Shown here: positions 59,698 through 64,000 of the stretch, one piece after another
Numbering within the stretch: position 1 is the stretch's first letter
Layout of the letters: every line of letters starts with the position of its first letter
Source: Acetobacter lovaniensis
Lineage (GTDB): Bacteria; Pseudomonadota; Alphaproteobacteria; Acetobacterales; Acetobacteraceae
DNA length: 64,000 bases
Direction: 5' to 3'
Assembly (NCBI RefSeq): GCF_014207635.1
Contig: NZ_JACHIE010000014.1
Span: 1-64,000 of the forward strand
Translations under genes and position numbers: made by a program
The notes under the pieces: generated by a model
Told to the model about the DNA's origin: nothing
The model's database searches: none
Seen by the model: only the letters and a program-made list of their open reading frames with translations

Positions 59698-62160
59698 TCA
59701 AGAAGCGGGAACTGCTACAGCCAGCTTATTGGCGATTGCTGTATAAAGGTCGACTTCCGCGCCAGGCGCACGGATCGACACCAGAAGTGCGTATCGTACC
59801 GACCGATCCCAGCGCTGCAAACCAGGCTTCTCTTTCCACCAGCCACTGACCGGGAACACACCAACAGCATCACGCTCCGCAAGTGCGGCCGCACTTCCAC
59901 GCCATATATCGGAGTGGATTGAGCCACGATCCCGTATCGAGCCCAATACCCAATTGTCTCCTCCAGGCGCGCTCCCCATTGCACCAGCTTCCTCCGCCTC
60001 GGCAGCCTTATTAATGCGTGTCCGGAACTGCTGAAGACTTTCGAGGGAGCGTTTCACAGCAAAACGAAGAGCATGGGAAGCATAACGATGCCTTCGCGTC
60101 CAACCTCTTTCGCCAGGATTAGGCTCAACAAAGTAAGATAGGGTCACTCTCAATTCCACATCTTGATCACCGAGCGCAAGCAACTCATCACGCGGCCACG
60201 GTAGATGATGTAAATTCATATCCCTTGTTTTAATGTTTGAGCCGTCTTTTCGGAAGGGTAGTAGAGCGTCCTCCACCATGAGAGTCGCATCATTTAGGGC
60301 ACTCATCAACGCTCGTCCAAGATCTGGTACACCCCAGCCATAACGACGCAACATCGCCATCTTCTGCGTCTGATTGACGGCGGCATTAAAGCGACCTTGC
60401 ATTGCCGGTGTCCACTCAGCCGAATGAACCACCAATCCTCGTACCGTCTCCGGCCACAGTTCAGGCCTGGCGGCGATAATACCAGCCGATAGATTAGCCG
60501 CTAAGGCCGCTGCCGCACTGGTATCACCAAATACGTCAAACAAGCGAACATTCGGCCGAAAATGCGTTGTAATGAGTTGAAGATCGTCGATTGCCGAGGC
60601 CGGATTAACTCCGTCATAGGCAAGGTTACCGCCCTCGAAAACCACATCGGGACGGATCGGCCACTGCCGATCCCATATTCCTGACGTGCGACTAGTTGGT
60701 GCCAAGTCTCCCGCAGGTGCAATAGCTTCCCAGCCGGCATAGTCCGGATGCGTAATGGTAATTTTATCCGTGTAAGCGCCAGCGACAAGCGCATTCCATG
60801 CTTGAGCTGGGCTTTCAACCTCTGCAAGGTCATTCGCGTCAGGATATTCCGCAGCGACAATATCGCCTCGCAAGTTTCCTGCCGCCAAAACTATTAAACG
60901 ACGATGAATCCCGTTGCCATAACAAAGCTGATCGATAGCCGCTGACCATGAAGAAGGACGGCCACGTCCCAAGCCGATGTCACTAGTCACCGCCATGCAA
61001 AACACGCGCCGTCGGCGCGGTGCACACGTCTCTGCCTTGGTGATCCCTACCTCTGTTACGGCACCATAAAGTTCAGGATCATTCTGATCACTGGGCGACA
61101 AAATCTTCACGGACTCCAAACGGTGCTGCAAATTGATGGCAGCGTTTCCACTCAGTGCCGCTTCGAGATCCCCATACAACGCGACGCCAGCCATTGCGGT
61201 GCCATGGCCGTTCCAAAAAGCACTGTCCCCCACGCCCCATGAATTATCGTAAGCGTGCTGATCCGCAGGATCGAGGCCTGGCGCAATGAGAACGTGCCCT
61301 TGGGTCGTCCCGCTATCGAGAACACAGACCGCAGGTGCCAGAATTGATGGCGGGTTGACCCGCTCAGCAAGTTCGGCCGCCCATTCAACCTGCTCAACGG
61401 CACCCATTTCAAGAAATAGCGATGGAGTATCCTTCGCAATCCTTAATTCAGCGATTGCATCGGTATTTCCAACCAACCGCACCATTGTGGCTTCGTTCGC
61501 AAGTACCAGCACAACGTCCCGTTCTGGAAAGCTGATTATGTGCTCTTTCAGAACGACATTCAGGCGTTCCGCAACCGCCCGAAATGTCCCAAGTCTATCT
61601 TCACGCAACCACACTTCCCACCAAGCCTGACGCTCGGCCTGAGGAAACAACGTCATATCATCGGTAAAAAGAGAACGAAGAGCAGCCAAACGAATATCTT
61701 CAATCCGAGCAACAAGAGCTTCGTTTTTTGGCTTGCCCGTTTTTGTGTCCTCGTCGCGATAGGCCTTGATCTTCTTGACAAAAAAATCAGCAGACTTTTC
61801 CGGCACAAATACCGTGGCTGAAATCAGATCTTCTCCGTCCTCGGGCAGTCTTACCGCAACTAATTCGATCGACTTGGGTTTATTCTCCAACCCGTCTACA
61901 GCAGCTCGCTCGGCTGCGGGAATCTCAAACTCCAGGTAAAAACCACGCTCGCCCTCGGCTACGGCCTCATCGCGCGTTGCCAACTTACGGCGAGCCTCTG
62001 AGAGCGCATTACCAATAGCCTGTTCAAGCTTATGGGCATGCGCGGCCCGAACTCGTGCAGGCGGCAAGCCTGAGTCTCCTCGCTTCGGCGAAGTATAAAG
62101 TTCTTTCTCTCCGCCCCCTTCCATATACAGGTGCGGTCGATCTCGCTTCATATCCACCAT
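59698..62160 (-). CDS. ietS: IetS-like subtilisin-family serine protease
   Basis: The 820-residue protein has an S8 protease domain in its middle: Asp282 in CVLDSGTTQGH, His319 in FWNGHGTAMAGVALYG, the oxyanion Asn in VLAAGN near 429 and Ser548 in FGDTSAAAALAANL. The N-terminal 270 residues and the C-terminal 250 residues are not protease-like. It has no signal peptide, so it acts inside the cell. Together with the AAA ATPase gene 14 bases upstream it matches IetAS, first described as a plasmid-stability toxin-antitoxin pair and later listed as a phage defence system. Confidence 0.85.
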   Translation of the reverse strand: MVDMKRDRPHLYMEGGGEKELYTSPKRGDSGLPPARVRAAHAHKLEQAIGNALSEARRKLATRDEAVAEGERGFYLEFEIPAAERAAVDGLENKPKSIELVAVRLPEDGEDLISATVFVPEKSADFFVKKIKAYRDEDTKTGKPKNEALVARIEDIRLAALRSLFTDDMTLFPQAERQAWWEVWLREDRLGTFRAVAERLNVVLKEHIISFPERDVVLVLANEATMVRLVGNTDAIAELRIAKDTPSLFLEMGAVEQVEWAAELAERVNPPSILAPAVCVLDSGTTQGHVLIAPGLDPADQHAYDNSWGVGDSAFWNGHGTAMAGVALYGDLEAALSGNAAINLQHRLESVKILSPSDQNDPELYGAVTEVGITKAETCAPRRRRVFCMAVTSDIGLGRGRPSSWSAAIDQLCYGNGIHRRLIVLAAGNLRGDIVAAEYPDANDLAEVESPAQAWNALVAGAYTDKITITHPDYAGWEAIAPAGDLAPTSRTSGIWDRQWPIRPDVVFEGGNLAYDGVNPASAIDDLQLITTHFRPNVRLFDVFGDTSAAAALAANLSAGIIAARPELWPETVRGLVVHSAEWTPAMQGRFNAAVNQTQKMAMLRRYGWGVPDLGRALMSALNDATLMVEDALLPFRKDGSNIKTRDMNLHHLPWPRDELLALGDQDVELRVTLSYFVEPNPGERGWTRRHRYASHALRFAVKRSLESLQQFRTRINKAAEAEEAGAMGSAPGGDNWVLGSIRDRGSIHSDIWRGSAAALAERDAVGVFPVSGWWKEKPGLQRWDRSVRYALLVSIRAPGAEVDLYTAIANKLAVAVPAS

Positions 62161-62174
62161 AGCGCTCTAAAAAA

Positions 62175-63158
62175 TCAAAACGTAGCCGCCTTACGCTCCG
62201 CGAGCGCAGCGAGCAGCATAGATTGGTCAACATTCTCGGTTCCACCAAGAACGGCCATCTTGGCCGCATCCTCTGCGGCACGAGCGATCTCCGCCTGACT
62301 GAGACCATCTGTGGCTTTAAGCACTTGATCCCAATTGATCAATTTCAATTTAAATGTCGCCAAATGTGATTCCAGAATTCCGCGCGCGATCTTAGTATCT
62401 GGCAGCCCATAAGTAATTACATCATCAAATCGACGAAATAGTGCCTTATCGAGCAGCTCAGGATGGTTTGTCGCCGCCACTATGAGACTCGGCCCATCAT
62501 CGTTCTCGATGAATTGAAGAAATGAATTAAGTACACGTCGGATTTCGCCAACGTCATTTGGGCCAGCGCGCTGAGCACCGACAGCGTCAAATTCATCAAA
62601 GAAGTAGACACCGCGCTGAACGGCAATGGCATCGAACACTAGTCTAAGGCGGCTTGCCGTCTCCCCCATCAGCTTCCCGATTAACCCGTCATAAAGGACT
62701 GTAAACAATGGCAACTTAAGTTCGCCTGCCAAGACGGCAGCCGTCATGGTTTTACCGGAGCCTGGCGGCCCAACAAGAAGGATCTTTCGACGGGGAGTAA
62801 GCCCCCGCGCACGAAGCCGCTCCTGTTGACGTTGTTCCGTCAGCACTCGGCGAATTCGTTCTCCGAGTGCTGGTGTCAGCACCATGCTGTTGAGGCGAAT
62901 GTTAGAATAACGCGCAGAAAGAAGGTTTGTAAGTTCGCCCTTAGGTTGCGCGATAGGCACGGGGCCAGCACCGCGTCGGGCAACTGTCGCGTCTTTACCT
63001 TTTGCTGCCTCAACCAACTCTCGCAATTCCTGCGCAAGCTTGCCATGCCCTTGACGCGCCTCGTGAGCGGCCAATTGCGTCGCAACGGAGAGAAAGCGTT
63101 GCTCGTCTCCAGCGATATGGCTTTGCAGCAGGGCAACGATGTGACGCGCAGTGGTCAT
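62175..63158 (-). CDS. ietA: IetA-like AAA ATPase
   Basis: The 327-residue protein has an N-terminal helical region and an AAA domain with Walker A VGPPGSGKT at residues 129-137, Walker B in YFFDEFDAVG, and sensor and arginine-finger regions in LIVAATNHPELLDKALFRRF. In IetAS the ATPase is the antitoxin or regulator of the protease encoded after it. It leads the pair at the left end of element C. Confidence 0.87.
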   Translation of the reverse strand: MTTARHIVALLQSHIAGDEQRFLSVATQLAAHEARQGHGKLAQELRELVEAAKGKDATVARRGAGPVPIAQPKGELTNLLSARYSNIRLNSMVLTPALGERIRRVLTEQRQQERLRARGLTPRRKILLVGPPGSGKTMTAAVLAGELKLPLFTVLYDGLIGKLMGETASRLRLVFDAIAVQRGVYFFDEFDAVGAQRAGPNDVGEIRRVLNSFLQFIENDDGPSLIVAATNHPELLDKALFRRFDDVITYGLPDTKIARGILESHLATFKLKLINWDQVLKATDGLSQAEIARAAEDAAKMAVLGGTENVDQSMLLAALAERKAATF

Positions 63159-63347
63159 AGGTTCCTTCAGTGGGGGCGGTCGCCTCCCATTGGCTGACGA
63201 TCCTAGTACGCTATAATGCGGTCTGAATTAGAAAGATGCTCTCGTCAAGCTATTCGCTCAGATCCGCCCCCTGCCGACGGCTTGAAAATCGATCAAACTC
63301 ACCCGCATCAATGTTGTAATGTGATAGCGTATCTCAAATCGTGCATT

Positions 63348-63578
63348 TTATCTGATCGCCTTGTTTTGTCTCCGCACCTTGGCGAAACCACGATCAGTGA
63401 CGATGAAACGCTCCAGCATGGGCACGATGAGACGCATGGGATCAGGGGCACTCTGTCCGGGGCTGCTACCGAGGATTTCAGCATAGGCGACAAGATCACG
63501 ATGCAGGGTGGCCGGCAACTCCAGCGTGACCTTCACGGGCTTGTCATCCTCGATCGGACCGAGCTTCAGCTTCGTCAT
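63348..63578 (-). CDS. DUF2274 protein of element C
   Basis: The protein of 76 residues starts MTKLKLGPIEDDKPVKVTLE, with LPATLHRDLVAYAEIL, and corresponds to the gene at 26695. The start overlaps trbI by four bases. It ends 190 bases before ietA. Confidence 0.88.
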   Translation of the reverse strand: MTKLKLGPIEDDKPVKVTLELPATLHRDLVAYAEILGSSPGQSAPDPMRLIVPMLERFIVTDRGFAKVRRQNKAIR

Positions 63579-64000
63579 GGGTGGATTTCCTCCTGTGTCC
63601 AAGGCTTTAGAACCAGATCGCGGTTCAGAATGAGCGTGAACGGCAGGCCCGGCCGGTCGGTCAGGGTGGGCTGAATGTTCAGGCTGCGATCGATCAGACG
63701 GTTGCCGACCGTGGAGAAACCGTTACTTGCACCGCTCCGGATGGCCTGCATGAGATTGTTCTCGTTCCATGACGTCCCGGCTTCGGAGCCCACGCTGAGG
63801 AGAGTCGTGACCAGCGCTGCCCTGAAGAGCTGGCCCCAATGGTTGTTCACCTCATCCGACAGGCCCGACTGGCCGATGGCGTCGCCGCCGGGCAGCTTTT
63901 CCAGGACGAGGCTGTCGCCGTTCGGGTAGATCAGCCGCGTCCAGATAATCTGGGTGCGCTGCTGCCCGAAGGAAATGCCGCTGTTATAGGCCCCGAACAG
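63575..64000 (-). CDS. trbI: TrbI of element C, C-terminal part
   Basis: The frame runs out of the window; the visible C-terminal 141 residues include GNRLIDRSLNIQPTLTDRPG and LNRDLVLKPW, homologous to the end of trbI at 26949. It is the first visible part of a further trb operon. Confidence 0.92.
   Translation of the reverse strand: MFGAYNSGISFGQQRTQIIWTRLIYPNGDSLVLEKLPGGDAIGQSGLSDEVNNHWGQLFRAALVTTLLSVGSEAGTSWNENNLMQAIRSGASNGFSTVGNRLIDRSLNIQPTLTDRPGLPFTLILNRDLVLKPWTQEEIHP

Larger units (their letters stand above)
59592..64000. mobile_element. Left end of ICE-like element C
   Basis: It starts at att 3, with cargo (an IetAS-type pair) followed by DUF2274 and trbI in the same order and strand as in element B. 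Sequence identity to element B trbI is roughly 80% by eye, so it is a related but separate element, which continues past the window. Confidence 0.65.

Noticed and set aside
1-64000. CRISPR array or retron
   Set aside because: No regularly spaced direct repeats and no reverse transcriptase or Cas protein seen.

Overview
The window is high-GC alphaproteobacterial DNA. I think it comes from an acetic-acid-bacterium-like or sphingomonad-like host, but that is inference from gene style: a Trb-type conjugation system with DUF2840, DUF736, DUF2285, AlpA and RepA companions, a Fec-like TonB system, and GC-rich third codon positions. Almost everything belongs to accessory, conjugation-type DNA. No rRNA, tRNA or CRISPR array was seen.

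Layout. The window reads as consecutive integrative and conjugative elements (ICEs) placed head to tail. (1) Bases 1-3691 are the distal end of element A: a 202-bp palindrome-rich leader that normally precedes a DNA methyltransferase, a frameshifted DUF2726 gene, a small conserved gene, a HigBA toxin-antitoxin pair and a large serine recombinase whose reading frame runs through an att site. The att sequence matches the 3' end of initiator tRNA-fMet. (2) Bases 3673-9338 are a 5.7-kb segment between two related att sites with no recombinase of its own. It carries an NdpA-like nucleoid-associated protein with a membrane partner, an unknown protein and a restriction-endonuclease-like protein. (3) Bases 9320-59605 are one full element B. 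Its left cargo is a Lit-like protease with a GIY-YIG protein, an AT-rich zincin, an RND pump, an ExbB/ExbD/TonB/PepSY/Fur-like operon, a FecI/FecR/TonB-dependent receptor cascade and a LysR regulator. Its backbone is trbBCDEJLFGI plus DUF2274 and traG, relaxase, lytic transglycosylase, DUF736, traF, a C5-methyltransferase, DUF2840, repA, alpA and an XRE regulator, then a beta-class DNA methyltransferase. Its right cargo is an XRE-ImmA/IrrE pair, a Kiwa defence system, a hydrolase with a LysR regulator, and a second serine recombinase with its att site. (4) Bases 59592-64000 begin element C: an IetAS-type AAA ATPase plus subtilisin-like protease pair, followed by DUF2274 and trbI of another trb operon.

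How the parts work together. The trb/traG genes form a mating-pair apparatus and coupling protein, the relaxase processes the transfer origin, and the serine recombinases move the elements in and out of the tRNA end. Defence and addiction genes (Kiwa, IetAS, HigBA, Phd/PemK-like, Lit-like, nuclease and methyltransferase genes) sit mainly at the variable edges next to att. The iron cargo couples a surface receptor to signalling and TonB energy transduction. Several backbone genes (DUF2726, the C5-methyltransferase, the DUF6499-DUF2285 protein) appear frameshifted, from decay or sequencing indels.
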